The notes beneath the pieces were generated by a model that was given only the letters and a program-made list of their open reading frames with translations, was not told the origin of the DNA and did not search any database. This document shows positions 31,802 to 40,437 of a stretch of 64,000 bases of DNA, piece by piece. Positions within the stretch are counted from its first letter, which is position 1. Each line of letters starts with the position of its first letter. The translations under genes were made by a program, and so were the position numbers. Source of the DNA: Ensifer oleiphilus (GTDB taxonomy: Bacteria; Pseudomonadota; Alphaproteobacteria; Rhizobiales; Rhizobiaceae); contig NZ_JABWDU010000001.1 of NCBI RefSeq assembly GCF_013371465.1, positions 124,001-188,000 on the forward strand, read 5' to 3'.

Positions 31802-32134
31802 ATGACTGTTCGCCCTCCAAAATCGCTCAGCCCATCCCATTTCGCTTCCGGCGCCATCAGCGCTCTCGAATACGAACTGCTATCGGAGCGCGCCGACGCG
31901 CTCGGGCGGCACGGCCTCAAGGTCGAAAAGGCGATCGCCGCCTTGCAGGCGGTCGCGGGGAAGGAAAGCCCACCGGAATTGCGCGAGCGGTTGCTCGACG
32001 ATGCGGCTGACGCCGTCTGGGCGTTTTTTATCCAGCGCGAGATCTGCGGCCTGCGCGACAGTCGCGATGCTGTGCGGCGCTACGGCATCCCCAAGGCGGT
32101 GATGGCGAGATTGGGGATTGTCCGTCGAAAGTGA
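31802..32134 (+). CDS. Small cytoplasmic protein, DUF6665-like
   Basis: 110 residues from an ATG at 31802 with GGAG six bases upstream; longer in-frame starts at 31790 and 31640 are less supported. It is helical and lacks signals: 'ALEYELLSERADALGRHGLK' followed by 'VEKAIAALQAV'. The last third ('QREICGLRDSRDAVRRYGIP') has the look of the rhizobial DUF6665 family, recalled from memory and not tested. Its stop abuts, without overlap, the stop of the convergent gene at 32135 (sequence TGATCA). Confidence 0.65.
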   Translation: MTVRPPKSLSPSHFASGAISALEYELLSERADALGRHGLKVEKAIAALQAVAGKESPPELRERLLDDAADAVWAFFIQREICGLRDSRDAVRRYGIPKAVMARLGIVRRK

Positions 32135-32908
32135 TCAGGCGGCGAACAGCGCCTGGCTGGCGAGACTGTAGAGGCCGATCTCGTCGATCCGGACTGGCAG
32201 CGGGCGCTCGGCTTCAACCTTGCGGGCGTCACGCACGTCTTCCAGATTGTCTTTGGCCTCGAGCGCTTGCAGTTCCTTCTGCTGCTCGGCCAGGGTCTCC
32301 GCGTCGGCAACGCGCGTCGGATCGCTCGTCAGACTGTCCAGCTGCAGCTCATCCAGCGACTTCACCTCCGCCGCATCCGCAAGGCGTTGGATCGCCTTGG
32401 CCGCGTCGCTGCTGTGGCCGGCCTTTTGGGTGCCCTTGCTGTCGAGCGCGTCCTGCAGCTTCTTGCCCTGGCTACCCTGCGGATCCTTGATCGCATCGAC
32501 GAGCTCGGTCAGCGAGATGTCGATATTCGTCAGTCCCAGCTGCTTCTCGATGTCGCGAAGCATATCCGTCGGCAGGTTTTCGACGATCTTTTCCAAGGCG
32601 CTGCCGAAGGCGAAATCGGACTTGAAGTCCTCACGCTTCAGATCGAAGAACGCGCCGACTTCCCGGATGAGCACCATCCGGTTGCTGTTGGCATCGTTTC
32701 CAGCCTGATTGAAGAAGTGATCGTTGATCTTGGTGTTGGCCGCTTTCTGGGCGTCGTCCGACTTCACCTGCGCCTTCAGGATCTTGTCGTCCTTGGTGCC
32801 CTTGGCCTTTTCTTCCTCTTCCGCCTGACGCTTCTCGATATCCTTCAGGATCGAGCCGACCAGATTGGTCGTTGCGGTGGCGCTGGATTGCTGGGTGGGC
32901 AGCAGCAT
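32135..32908 (-). CDS. Cytoplasmic protein of unknown function
   Basis: 257 residues, charged and largely helical. The N-terminus is Ser/Thr-rich, then a lysine/glutamate stretch (about 25-55) and a more ordered part ('FFNQAGNDANSNRMVLIREV', 'ENLPTDMLRDIEKQLGL'). No signal peptide or membrane helix and no family recognised. GGAATGAAAC precedes the ATG. It converges directly on the small gene at 31802. A triple 11-bp repeat lies upstream of its start. Confidence 0.65.
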   Translation of the reverse strand: MLLPTQQSSATATTNLVGSILKDIEKRQAEEEEKAKGTKDDKILKAQVKSDDAQKAANTKINDHFFNQAGNDANSNRMVLIREVGAFFDLKREDFKSDFAFGSALEKIVENLPTDMLRDIEKQLGLTNIDISLTELVDAIKDPQGSQGKKLQDALDSKGTQKAGHSSDAAKAIQRLADAAEVKSLDELQLDSLTSDPTRVADAETLAEQQKELQALEAKDNLEDVRDARKVEAERPLPVRIDEIGLYSLASQALFAA

Positions 32909-32987
32909 CGTTTCATTCCGGCAAAAGTTGCGAACGGTATGAAACGGTAAGATGGCGAGGTTAATTGCAGCTTAACCTGTCATTCCC

Positions 32988-33021
32988 AGATATCGGCCCA
33001 GATATCGGCCAGATATCGGCC
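32988..33021. repeat. Three tandem copies of an 11-bp unit
   Basis: AGATATCGGCC occurs at 32988, 33000 and 33011, the first copy with one extra C. Each unit contains the palindrome GATATC. It lies between the start of the gene at 32908 (minus) and the 3' end of the BA14K gene at 33094. Confidence 0.8.
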
Positions 33022-33093
33022 AGGATGCTGGCCACTATGCCGGATCGGGGGGGGAAGCGGCGCAACGCGGTCGCTGCGCCGCCTCAGCGTGAG

Positions 33094-33612
33094 CTATCGA
33101 TAGGGCGAATAGCAGGCGCGATAGACGCCGCTGTAGGTCAGGAACCGGTTGGTTGCCGGATTGTAGGAGCGATAGCGCGACAGGCACCAGTTCACATGGG
33201 CGCTGTAGCCGCGGCGAACATAGTTGTCGCGATAGTAGTAGCGCTCCCGGTAGTAGCGGCGTGGATAGTAGTCGTCGTAGTAGCGGGGGTAGTTGTTGTA
33301 GTAACCGCCATAGCTCTGCCCGAAATAGAGGCTGAAGCCCGGCCGGTAGTAGGATCCCCATCCACCGCCGTAGTAGCCGGGCCCCCATCCGCCGCCCCAG
33401 CCGCCACCCCAACCGCCGCGGCCCCAGCCGTTGGGATACATGACGCCTCCGTATCGCCTGTACGGATAGTATTGTGCGTTCTGGACGTCGCCTTGCACCT
33501 TGATCTGAATGTCGCTCGCTTGCAGCGGCATGGCCCGGGCGGGTCCGGCCGGGGTCGCCAGAGAGGCGGCGGCCAGGGCGCAGCCGATAACGAAATTCCG
33601 AAATCCCGTCAT
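33094..33612 (-). CDS. BA14K-family exported protein
   Basis: 172 residues from an ATG at 33612 with GAGGAAAG upstream. Signal peptide about 1-27 (ending GPARA|MP). The middle is very rich in Gly, Tyr, Trp and Arg, and the C-terminus 'HVNWCLSRYRSYNPATNRFL' followed by 'TYSGVYRACYSPYR' is the BA14K (PF07886) signature with two Cys. BA14K was described in Brucella as an immunoreactive, lectin-like protein; function here is unknown. Probably periplasmic or surface-attached. Confidence 0.87.
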   Translation of the reverse strand: MTGFRNFVIGCALAAASLATPAGPARAMPLQASDIQIKVQGDVQNAQYYPYRRYGGVMYPNGWGRGGWGGGWGGGWGPGYYGGGWGSYYRPGFSLYFGQSYGGYYNNYPRYYDDYYPRRYYRERYYYRDNYVRRGYSAHVNWCLSRYRSYNPATNRFLTYSGVYRACYSPYR

Positions 33613-33829
33613 GCTTTCCTCACTTTCCGAAAGGGTTGCTTTCAGGTTGTGTCCCTGCTTCACATTACGTGTCTTTTTCTTGGTTTATTCATGGCGAAAC
33701 CGTGCGGATCTGTTTGGCCAGCCGCCGGATTTTTGCTCCGTCTGTATTCGGATGTAGGGTGCGCCGGACCGTTTGCCATGTCACTGTTATTCTTGTTATT
33801 GCCGGTCGTCAGCGATCACGGAGCATGAG

Positions 33830-35257
33830 ATGCAATTGAAGTTCGGTACCAGCGGCCTGCGCGGCCTGTCGGAAGAGCTGAAGGGCGAGCCGTCTGCACG
33901 CTATGCGAAGGCCTTCGCGCGGCACCTGATCGCCTCCGGGCAGGCGAAGGCGGGGGATCCGATCCTCATTGCCCGCGACTTTCGCCAATCCAGCCCCGAA
34001 ATCGCGGCCGTTTGCGCCGATGCCCTGAAGGGCGAAGGCTTTCGCGTGTTCGATTGCGGCACCGTGCCGACCCCGGCACTGGCCCTCTATGGTCTGGTCC
34101 ATAAGGCCGCGGGCCTGATGATCACCGGCTCGCATATTCCCGCCGATCGCAACGGCATCAAGTTCTACAGGCCTGACGGAGAAATCGACAAGAACGACGA
34201 ACTGGCGATCAGCGCCCTTGCCGATGCGATCGCCGGCGAGGCCGTGCCTTCGGCCGGCTCCGGAGAAGATCATGCGGCGTTGGCCGCAGACCAGTTCCTT
34301 CAGCGCAACAGAGACCTGTTGCCGTCAGGCTCGCTCGTCGGTCTGCGCATCGGCGTCTATCAACACAGCACCGTCGCCCGCGACCTTTTGGTCGATGTGC
34401 TCTCGTTTTATGGTGCCGAGACGGTGGCCTTGGGCCGTTCCGAGGATTTCGTGCCTGTCGATACCGAGGCCGTTTCGTCTGAAACGCTTTCCAGGCTTGC
34501 CGCCTGGGCGCCGGAACATGGCCTGGATGCGATCGTCTCGGCCGATGGCGATGGCGACCGCCCGCTGGTGGCCGACGAGAAAGGCGCACCGCTGCGCGGC
34601 GACCTGTTGGGTCTTGTCGCCTGCGAGTTCCTCGGCGCGCAGGTGGCCGTGACGCCGGTCACCTCCAATTCCGGCCTCGAACGAGCCGAAGGCCTGTCGG
34701 TCATCCGCACTCGCGTCGGCTCGCCCTATGTGATTGCCGCAATGGCGCAAGCGGTCCGCGAGGGTGCGACGAAGGTCGCCGGCTTCGAGGCGAATGGCGG
34801 TACGCTGACGGCGAGCGATTTCTCAGGTCGCAATGGCGTCCTTAAGGCCCTGCCCACCCGCGACTGCTTCCTGCCGATCCTCGCGGTGCTTGCGCGCGCC
34901 GTCGAGCGCCAGATGCCCCTCTCGGCGCTGGCAGCGTCCTATCGCCTTCCGGTCGCGCTCAGCGACCGGCTGGAAAACTTCCCGGTGGAAACCAGTGCAC
35001 GCCTGATGGCGTATCTGCGCGGTGGGGCAGGAAACGTCGGCGCCTTCCTCGCTCCCATCGGTCGTCCGGCCACGGTCAGCGACATTGACGGCCTGCGCGT
35101 GACCCTCGCCGATGGCCGTACTGTGCACTTCCGCCCATCCGGAAACGCACCGGAGATGCGATGCTATGTCGAAGCCGAGACGACGGCGGAAGCGGAATCG
35201 CTGCTCGCTCAAGGACTTTCCACAATCAGGTCCTGGGCAAGAGCGACGCCAAACTGA
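33830..35257 (+). CDS. Phosphohexomutase (phosphomannomutase-like)
   Basis: 475 residues of the alpha-D-phosphohexomutase superfamily, which moves phosphate between C1 and C6 of hexoses through a phosphoserine. Domain 1 has 'FGTSGLRGL' and 'TGSHIPADRNGIKFY' with the phosphoserine at Ser101; the usual motif is TASHNP, so this belongs to a variant subgroup. The metal loop is 'DGDGDRP', the sugar loop 'FEANGG' and the phosphate loop 'RPSGNAPEMR'. CGGAG precedes the ATG at 33830. Likely feeds polysaccharide precursors; the exact sugar cannot be told. Confidence 0.88.
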   Translation: MQLKFGTSGLRGLSEELKGEPSARYAKAFARHLIASGQAKAGDPILIARDFRQSSPEIAAVCADALKGEGFRVFDCGTVPTPALALYGLVHKAAGLMITGSHIPADRNGIKFYRPDGEIDKNDELAISALADAIAGEAVPSAGSGEDHAALAADQFLQRNRDLLPSGSLVGLRIGVYQHSTVARDLLVDVLSFYGAETVALGRSEDFVPVDTEAVSSETLSRLAAWAPEHGLDAIVSADGDGDRPLVADEKGAPLRGDLLGLVACEFLGAQVAVTPVTSNSGLERAEGLSVIRTRVGSPYVIAAMAQAVREGATKVAGFEANGGTLTASDFSGRNGVLKALPTRDCFLPILAVLARAVERQMPLSALAASYRLPVALSDRLENFPVETSARLMAYLRGGAGNVGAFLAPIGRPATVSDIDGLRVTLADGRTVHFRPSGNAPEMRCYVEAETTAEAESLLAQGLSTIRSWARATPN

Positions 35258-35295
35258 CTTTTTTGCGTCGTGACACGAAAACTTCAAAATGCCTG

Positions 35296-35324
35296 TTGAC
35301 ACTTCGGCTCGAGCCTTTTACACC
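35296..35324 (+). promoter_or_regulatory. Candidate promoter of tRNA-Leu
   Basis: TTGACA at 35296-35301, 17 bases of spacer and TACACC at 35319-35324, about ten bases before the tRNA start. Confidence 0.55.
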
Positions 35325-35334
35325 CCCGCTCGTC

Positions 35335-35421
35335 GCCCAGATGGCGGAATTGGTAGACGCGCCAGCTTCAGGTGCTGGTACTCGAAAGGGTGTGGAGGTT
35401 CGAGTCCTCTTCTGGGCACCA
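35335..35421 (+). tRNA. tRNA-Leu (anticodon CAG)
   Basis: An 87-base class II tRNA. Acceptor GCCCAGA pairs with TCTGGGC, the anticodon stem CCAGC/GCTGG encloses TTCAGGT with anticodon CAG, a long variable arm follows, the T loop is TTCGAGT, and ACCA ends the encoded molecule. It decodes CUG. Confidence 0.97.
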
Positions 35422-35451
35422 TTCCTTTAGCCAAACATTTGTTTTGGCTTG

Positions 35452-35479
35452 AAAAACCCCGGCTTGCCGGGGTTTTTTC
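35452..35479 (+). terminator. Intrinsic terminator after tRNA-Leu
   Basis: AAAAACCCCGGC with a short loop and CCGGGGTTTTTTC; the T-run is on both strands, so it may act bidirectionally. Confidence 0.9.
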
Positions 35480-35769
35480 GTTTCTGGCTTTTGGCCTGAG
35501 CCATGGGCAATGACCGCTGGTTTACCTGAGGAAAAGTGGCCCATTTCCTGAGCCCGCAACGGCGCTGTTGGGCCTGCGTTGCTGCATCGGGTTTGCGGGC
35601 CTGCCAGCACGCCACAGGCGGCGTTTCTAAGCATCTGGTGCATCTGGCGGTGGTGAGGCGTTCAGCCTTCAGGAAGGCCCTTATGGCGGCGCATCTTGCG
35701 ATCCGTGTCAGGCTCACTACTATCTCATCATCCGCTGCGGCGGCGGATTTTAAGCGAGGATCAACCGCG
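35480..35769. other. Leader region of the soluble-type cyclase gene, no gene seen
   Basis: Together with the terminator this makes 348 bases without a gene after tRNA-Leu. The open frame running from 35536 is continuous with the cyclase below, but its first 78 codons (Cys and Arg-rich) do not look like a cyclase N-terminus and lack a ribosome binding site. Confidence 0.4.
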
Positions 35770-36720
35770 ATGGCTGAAACGCGTCGCAAGCTGACGACCA
35801 TCTTCTCCGCTGACGTCCAGGATTACTCCCGCCTGATGCGTGCGGACGAGGAGGGCACGCTTGCCACTCTCAAACGGTACCGGGATGCCATGACGCGCCT
35901 GATCGAGGCGCATGGCGGCCGGGTCATCAATACCTGGGGTGACGGGCTGATCGCCGATTTTCCGAGTGTCGTCGAGGCTTTGCGCGCGGCGATCGACGCC
36001 CAGAGCGAGCTTGCCGGATATAATGCGAAAAGCGCAGACAGTGCGCCGATGCTGTTTCGCATCGGCATCAACCTCGGCGACGTGATCGCCGAGGACGACG
36101 ACATCTATGGCGATGGCGTCAACGTGGCCGCGCGCCTACAGGCCTCCGCCCCTGCTGGCGGCATCGTGATCTCCAATACGGTCTACGACCAGGTGCGCAA
36201 CAAGGTTGCCGTCGGTTTCGAATTTTTGGGCCAGCTCGAGGTCAAGAACATCGATGGCGGCGTGCCGAGCTATGCCGTGCGCATCGGTGCGGCCGATGAC
36301 GCTGCGGGCGGGTCGGAACATCAAGGCGAATGGGGCCGATCGGTCGAACCGCCAAGGCAGCCGACGGCGGCACCGGTCGAAACCGTCGGCAAACCGATGA
36401 GCGTGACTGGCAAGCTTCTCGGCCTACTGGCGGTGGTCGGAGCCGGTCTCGTTGCGCTCAATCTGTTGAGCTGGCGGGGCGTCTTCTGGGCCTCCTGGCC
36501 GCTTCTGGGGTTGGCGGTCGCAGCCGCCCTGGAATGGGTTCGGGCAAACAGCAGGATAGACCGGGTGATCGGCATGCTCGCGATCGCCGGATTGGCGCTT
36601 GTTGCCATCAATCTTCTCTCCTGGCGGGGCGTATTCTGGGCGGTGTGGCCGTTGCTCGCCATCGCTGTTGCCGCTGGCATCCGTTGGGTGATGCGCCAGA
36701 GAGATAGCGCCCGGCGGTGA
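35770..36720 (+). CDS. Class III adenylate/guanylate cyclase with duplicated two-helix membrane tail
   Basis: 316 residues. The cyclase domain comes first (about 5-170): 'FSADVQDYS' gives the first metal Asp (Asp15), 'WGDGL' the second (Asp58), and 'DGVNVAARL' supplies the Asn and Arg of the transition state, so it looks active. After a linker rich in Pro and Ala come two copies of a two-helix unit, each containing 'NLLSWRGVFWA.WPLL'. The usual order in sensor cyclases is reversed: output first, membrane last. ATG 35770 follows GCGAGGA. It converges on a second cyclase gene only 21 bases away. Confidence 0.9.
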   Translation: MAETRRKLTTIFSADVQDYSRLMRADEEGTLATLKRYRDAMTRLIEAHGGRVINTWGDGLIADFPSVVEALRAAIDAQSELAGYNAKSADSAPMLFRIGINLGDVIAEDDDIYGDGVNVAARLQASAPAGGIVISNTVYDQVRNKVAVGFEFLGQLEVKNIDGGVPSYAVRIGAADDAAGGSEHQGEWGRSVEPPRQPTAAPVETVGKPMSVTGKLLGLLAVVGAGLVALNLLSWRGVFWASWPLLGLAVAAALEWVRANSRIDRVIGMLAIAGLALVAINLLSWRGVFWAVWPLLAIAVAAGIRWVMRQRDSARR

Positions 36721-36741
36721 CCGGGCGCGCTGAAGCCCCTG

Positions 36742-38718
36742 TCAGGATGACGCAACGGGCGCTTGCGACTGCGGCGCCTCGATCACGCGGCGCGCGCTCA
36801 GCACCTCGTAGATTTCCAGCGCCGTGGCGCGCCCCTTGGCCTGTGCCGATCCAAGCGGCCGGAAGGTGATCGCGTCTGACGCCTGCGCGACGACGGCACC
36901 GCTTGCCATGATTGTCGTGCCATAGTTCTTGTTCATGCCTTCGAGCCGCGAGGCGACGTTCACCGTGTCGCCCATGGCCGTGTATTGCAGCCGCTCCTTC
37001 GCGCCGACGCTGCCGACGACGGCGGTGCCGGTGTGGATGCCGAAGCGGGTGCGGAACTCCGGCAATCCCTTCCTGCGCTGCGCGTCGTTGAACACCTGCA
37101 GCCGTTTCTCGACCGCCAGCGCGCAACGACAGGCATTTTCCGCATGGCGCTCGTCCGGTGCGGGCGCATTCCACATGGCAAAAACCGAATCGCCGAGGAA
37201 CTGGATGATCGTGCCGTCATGGGCATCGACCACCTCGCTGAAGATGTCGAAATATTCCGAAAGCATCGCCACCACCTCTTCCGGCGCATGCTGCTCGCTC
37301 AAGGTGGTGAAATCGTAGATATCGGTGAAAAGCGCAGTCACCTCCTGGCGCCAGGCCGCGCGGCCACCGAACTGACCGGATTCGATGCCCTTGCGCACCA
37401 GTTCTCTTGGGACGTAGAGCGCGAAGGTGAAGATCGCGTCGCGCGCCCGGTTCATCGCGCCGCCGAGGGTGGAAATCTCGCTCACGTGCGACGACACGTC
37501 GATCGGCGTGGTGAAATCCAGGTCCTGCAGCCGGTTGGCACTAGCGGTCAGCTGGTTCAGTCCCTTGGTGATCAGATGCGCAAGCACCAGGGAGGCGAGC
37601 ACCGCGAGCGCCACGACGGCTGCGGAAATCGCCAATCCCTGCACGAGCGTCCGGTTAGCCTCTGCCATCAGTTCATCGAGCGGCGCGGCCACCACGGCGC
37701 GGGTGCCGGAGAGAAGCAGCGCGGATTCGAGCGGCGTCACCATGACGAGATAGGTTCGGTCTCCGACTTCGACGAAGTCGGCCTTGCCGGGCGCTGGCGG
37801 ATTGAGACGGATGCTCTTGATCAGGGGGTCGCTCTCGGCCTGAACGATCGGGCCATCCTTATCCCGCGCCGCCATGATGCGTCGCATCATCACCCGGTCG
37901 GAATGGATGATCGGTTTACCGACGGCATCGAGGATGAAAGAGACCGAGCCCGTCGTCAGCCGCTCGCGGGCGAGGAAATCGGTGATCGTATCGAGGACGA
38001 CGTCGGCGCCGATGACGATCTGCGGATTGCCGCGATGGGCCTGCGAAATCGTCATACCAAGCGTTTCGGTCGTGGCACTTTCGTAAGGGCCGGTCGAAAC
38101 CGCAGCCTTTCCGTTCACGGCCGCACGATACCAAGGCCTGGTTCGTGGGTCGAAGCCTGTGGGTGGCACGCGCCGTTCGGAGAATTGCGTACCGTCCTTG
38201 TCCAGGAAGAGCACCCGCTGGAGGGGATTGCCGCTTGCATCCTTCTCCATCGAGCGCACGGCAATGGCCGCGCCGCGCGGGGCATCGAGCGCCACGCGCC
38301 ATGCGACCTGCTTGAGGTCGACCATCTGAAAGAAGGCGCCGTTTGGGTAGCCGACATAGACCCCGTCGATATGCGGCGAACGGGCAATGCCCTCGCGCAG
38401 GACTGCCACCTTGTCGTTCATCCGCTCCGGTGGCGGCACGAGGAAGGAGTTGGCAACCGAGGAGACGAGGCTGACGAGCGCGGAGGTATCGCCGGAGAGG
38501 ACGCCCAGCCGGTCGACCAACCGGTTCATGAAGCCATGCATATTGGCCTCTGCATCCGCGATTGCTGCATTGCGCGAGCGGTTATAGTCAAGCCCGACGA
38601 GGATCGTGGAAACGGCGATCAGCATGGCGACCATGACCAGGCTGAACAGTGACCGAAGCGAACTGTTCCAGCCATCGCCTGTTTTGCTTTGTCGAGCGTC
38701 GGGCGCCTTGTCTGCCAT
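36742..38718 (-). CDS. Membrane sensor adenylate/guanylate cyclase (dCache-HAMP-cyclase)
   Basis: 658 residues. Helix about 25-46, a large extracytoplasmic dCache-type sensor (about 50-360, with 'GFDPRTRPWYRAAV' which is typical), a second helix about 365-388, a HAMP-like stretch, and a class III cyclase domain (about 455-600). 'ALFTDIYDFT' and 'FLGDSVFAMWNAP' carry the metal Asp residues, and 'GDTVNVASRLEGMN' the Asn/Arg pair. It probably turns a periplasmic small-molecule signal into cAMP or cGMP. Rhizobia often have many such cyclases; the ligand is unknown. Confidence 0.93.
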   Translation of the reverse strand: MADKAPDARQSKTGDGWNSSLRSLFSLVMVAMLIAVSTILVGLDYNRSRNAAIADAEANMHGFMNRLVDRLGVLSGDTSALVSLVSSVANSFLVPPPERMNDKVAVLREGIARSPHIDGVYVGYPNGAFFQMVDLKQVAWRVALDAPRGAAIAVRSMEKDASGNPLQRVLFLDKDGTQFSERRVPPTGFDPRTRPWYRAAVNGKAAVSTGPYESATTETLGMTISQAHRGNPQIVIGADVVLDTITDFLARERLTTGSVSFILDAVGKPIIHSDRVMMRRIMAARDKDGPIVQAESDPLIKSIRLNPPAPGKADFVEVGDRTYLVMVTPLESALLLSGTRAVVAAPLDELMAEANRTLVQGLAISAAVVALAVLASLVLAHLITKGLNQLTASANRLQDLDFTTPIDVSSHVSEISTLGGAMNRARDAIFTFALYVPRELVRKGIESGQFGGRAAWRQEVTALFTDIYDFTTLSEQHAPEEVVAMLSEYFDIFSEVVDAHDGTIIQFLGDSVFAMWNAPAPDERHAENACRCALAVEKRLQVFNDAQRRKGLPEFRTRFGIHTGTAVVGSVGAKERLQYTAMGDTVNVASRLEGMNKNYGTTIMASGAVVAQASDAITFRPLGSAQAKGRATALEIYEVLSARRVIEAPQSQAPVASS

Positions 38719-38885
38719 TACGGGCCTCTGGTCTCGCTCTACCCTACGGTTTGCACAGTCCGGCGACTTTTGCGTGTATCGATGATATGCATGCCGCCGC
38801 TGCGTTGAACGCTATATGCAATTCCCATAAAACACGTTAATCGGCGAATGAACGAACCAGCCGAAATCAACTTGAAACCGGTGGA

Positions 38886-39917
38886 TCAGTTGACCGTCAC
38901 CGGCTTAGAGCGCATCCGCGCCACCGTCTCGCGCTCGGCGCGCTTGCAGCGCATCGGCGGCAGGTCGCGGTCCATCAGGTCCATGTCTTCCAGCACCATG
39001 TCGCCCATCTTCTTGAAGGCGCTGTCGAGCGCGCCCGCCCGGTGGGCCGAGCGCAGGAAGCCGGGCAGGCGGCGCACCTTGTGGTCGAGCGGCAGTGGCT
39101 CTTCGGGGAAGACGTCGCTGGCCGCAACGATGTGTCCGCTTTCGACGGCCGACATCAGGGCATCGAAATCGACGACGCCGGCGCGGCTGAGCAGGATGAA
39201 GGCTGCACCCGGACGCATGCCGGCAAAGGCCTTTGCGCCGAGAAAACCTTCGTTTTCGCTGGTGACCGAGGCGACGACGAAGACGAAATCGCTTTCTGTC
39301 AGCACTTTCTCGAGCGTCGCCGGTTCGACGCCGTTTTCCCGGAGGATCGATGCCGGCATCCAGGGATCGAAGACGCGGATCCTGGCGCGGAAGCCCGACA
39401 GCACCCGGTTGAGTGCCTTGCCCAGGTCCCCGAAGCCGATGATGCCGATGTCTGCGCCGGATAAGAGCCGGGCCGAGCGATTGCCGTCGCCACCCCAAAG
39501 TTCGCGGCCTTCGCGAAAGGCAAGATCCGCATCGACGATGCCGCGCGCGATGTTGAGGGCCATCGCCAGGCCCATTTCCGCAACCGGCTCGGCAAACACC
39601 TGGCCGGTCGTGACCACGTGAATGCCACGCTCGAACAGCACCTCGTAGGGCATGTTGTTGATCAGGTTGCTCTCGACATTGAGAAGGGCGCGCAGCTTCG
39701 GCAGGCGCGCCAGCGTGGCGTGATCGAGGGGCGGCTGGCCGATGATGTAGCGCGCATGCGACAGCACCTCGTCGCTAAGGCCGGCGATATCCTCCGGGTC
39801 GGTTTCGACGATGCGGTAGCGCGCATGCAACTGCTTTAGGGCGTCGTCCGTGAAGATCAGATCGAGCGTGCGCGGTTCCGGCACGCTGATAGCGAGCGGT
39901 CTCGTGTCGTTGGGCAT
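38886..39917 (-). CDS. D-isomer-specific 2-hydroxyacid dehydrogenase family protein
   Basis: 343 residues from ATG 39917, preceded by GAGGAACA. The NAD-binding domain has 'GADIGIIGFGDLGKALNRVL' and the catalytic set is recognisable: Arg in 'VTSENEGFLGAKAF... LLSRAGVVDFDAL', Glu in 'DVFPEEPLP', and His in 'RSAHRAGA'. The family includes glycerate, phosphoglycerate and formate dehydrogenases; 'HRAGA' in place of the more usual HxxG/A pattern leaves the substrate open. It appears to be a single gene. Confidence 0.85.
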   Translation of the reverse strand: MPNDTRPLAISVPEPRTLDLIFTDDALKQLHARYRIVETDPEDIAGLSDEVLSHARYIIGQPPLDHATLARLPKLRALLNVESNLINNMPYEVLFERGIHVVTTGQVFAEPVAEMGLAMALNIARGIVDADLAFREGRELWGGDGNRSARLLSGADIGIIGFGDLGKALNRVLSGFRARIRVFDPWMPASILRENGVEPATLEKVLTESDFVFVVASVTSENEGFLGAKAFAGMRPGAAFILLSRAGVVDFDALMSAVESGHIVAASDVFPEEPLPLDHKVRRLPGFLRSAHRAGALDSAFKKMGDMVLEDMDLMDRDLPPMRCKRAERETVARMRSKPVTVN

Positions 39918-40013
39918 TGTTCCTCCTCGGTAGAAGCAGAACGCCTCCACTGTTCCTTGCCTGATTTTCTAGGAACTATTCGGCGGCTTGCCAAGCCGAA
40001 CCGCTGCAGGCCG

Positions 40014-40328
40014 TTAGTAGCCGAGCCCGCGTTTCTGTCGGTAGAGCGAAGGCGGCAGGTCGCTGCCCTGGAACACCGGGCCGTCGCCGCGGCGGCAATT
40101 GTAGATCGTGTCGTACCGCGGTCCGCCGCGCGCGCTCGATTCGAACGGATAGTCGCGATCGACAAGTGTCTGCTCGCACACCACCTTGTCACCGTTGTCG
40201 TTCAGAGGGTCCATCGGGCGCACGCCCGGCAGATCTGTATAATTCTGCGCCAGCGCCGGCATGGTGAAGAGGCCGAGAGCCACGGAAAGGATTGAAAGAG
40301 CGAGGGCGGGGCGGCGGGATATCATCAA
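40014..40328 (-). CDS. Small exported protein, unknown function
   Basis: 104 residues with a clear signal peptide (about 1-27, 'SVALGLFTMPALA|QN'). The mature part is short and polar with two Cys ('VVCEQTLVDRDYPFE' and 'YNCRRGDGPVFQG') that could form a disulfide. Family not recognised. Start could be either of two adjacent ATG codons. Confidence 0.7.
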   Translation of the reverse strand: MMISRRPALALSILSVALGLFTMPALAQNYTDLPGVRPMDPLNDNGDKVVCEQTLVDRDYPFESSARGGPRYDTIYNCRRGDGPVFQGSDLPPSLYRQKRGLGY

Positions 40329-40437
40329 TGCGAGCTTTCAAAGACAGCACCCAGGGGCGAGGCGCCATGAGATGGTTTCGCCAGGGCCGAACTTGCGCTA
40401 TAGGCGACACCACTTCCGTTTCATCTGGGGATTTTCG

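Noticed and set aside
32988-33021. CRISPR-like array
   Set aside because: Units are only 11 bases and directly adjacent, with no spacers and no cas genes.
32965-33828. A 287-codon plus-strand frame with Val/Ala/Ile-rich sequence
   Set aside because: It is the antisense of the BA14K gene, which has a signal peptide, ribosome binding site and family signature. The hydrophobic look comes from the Tyr/Gly codons read backwards.
36985-38652. A 555-codon plus-strand frame opposite the dCache cyclase
   Set aside because: The minus-strand product has a complete sensor and cyclase domain with catalytic residues; the plus-strand one has none.
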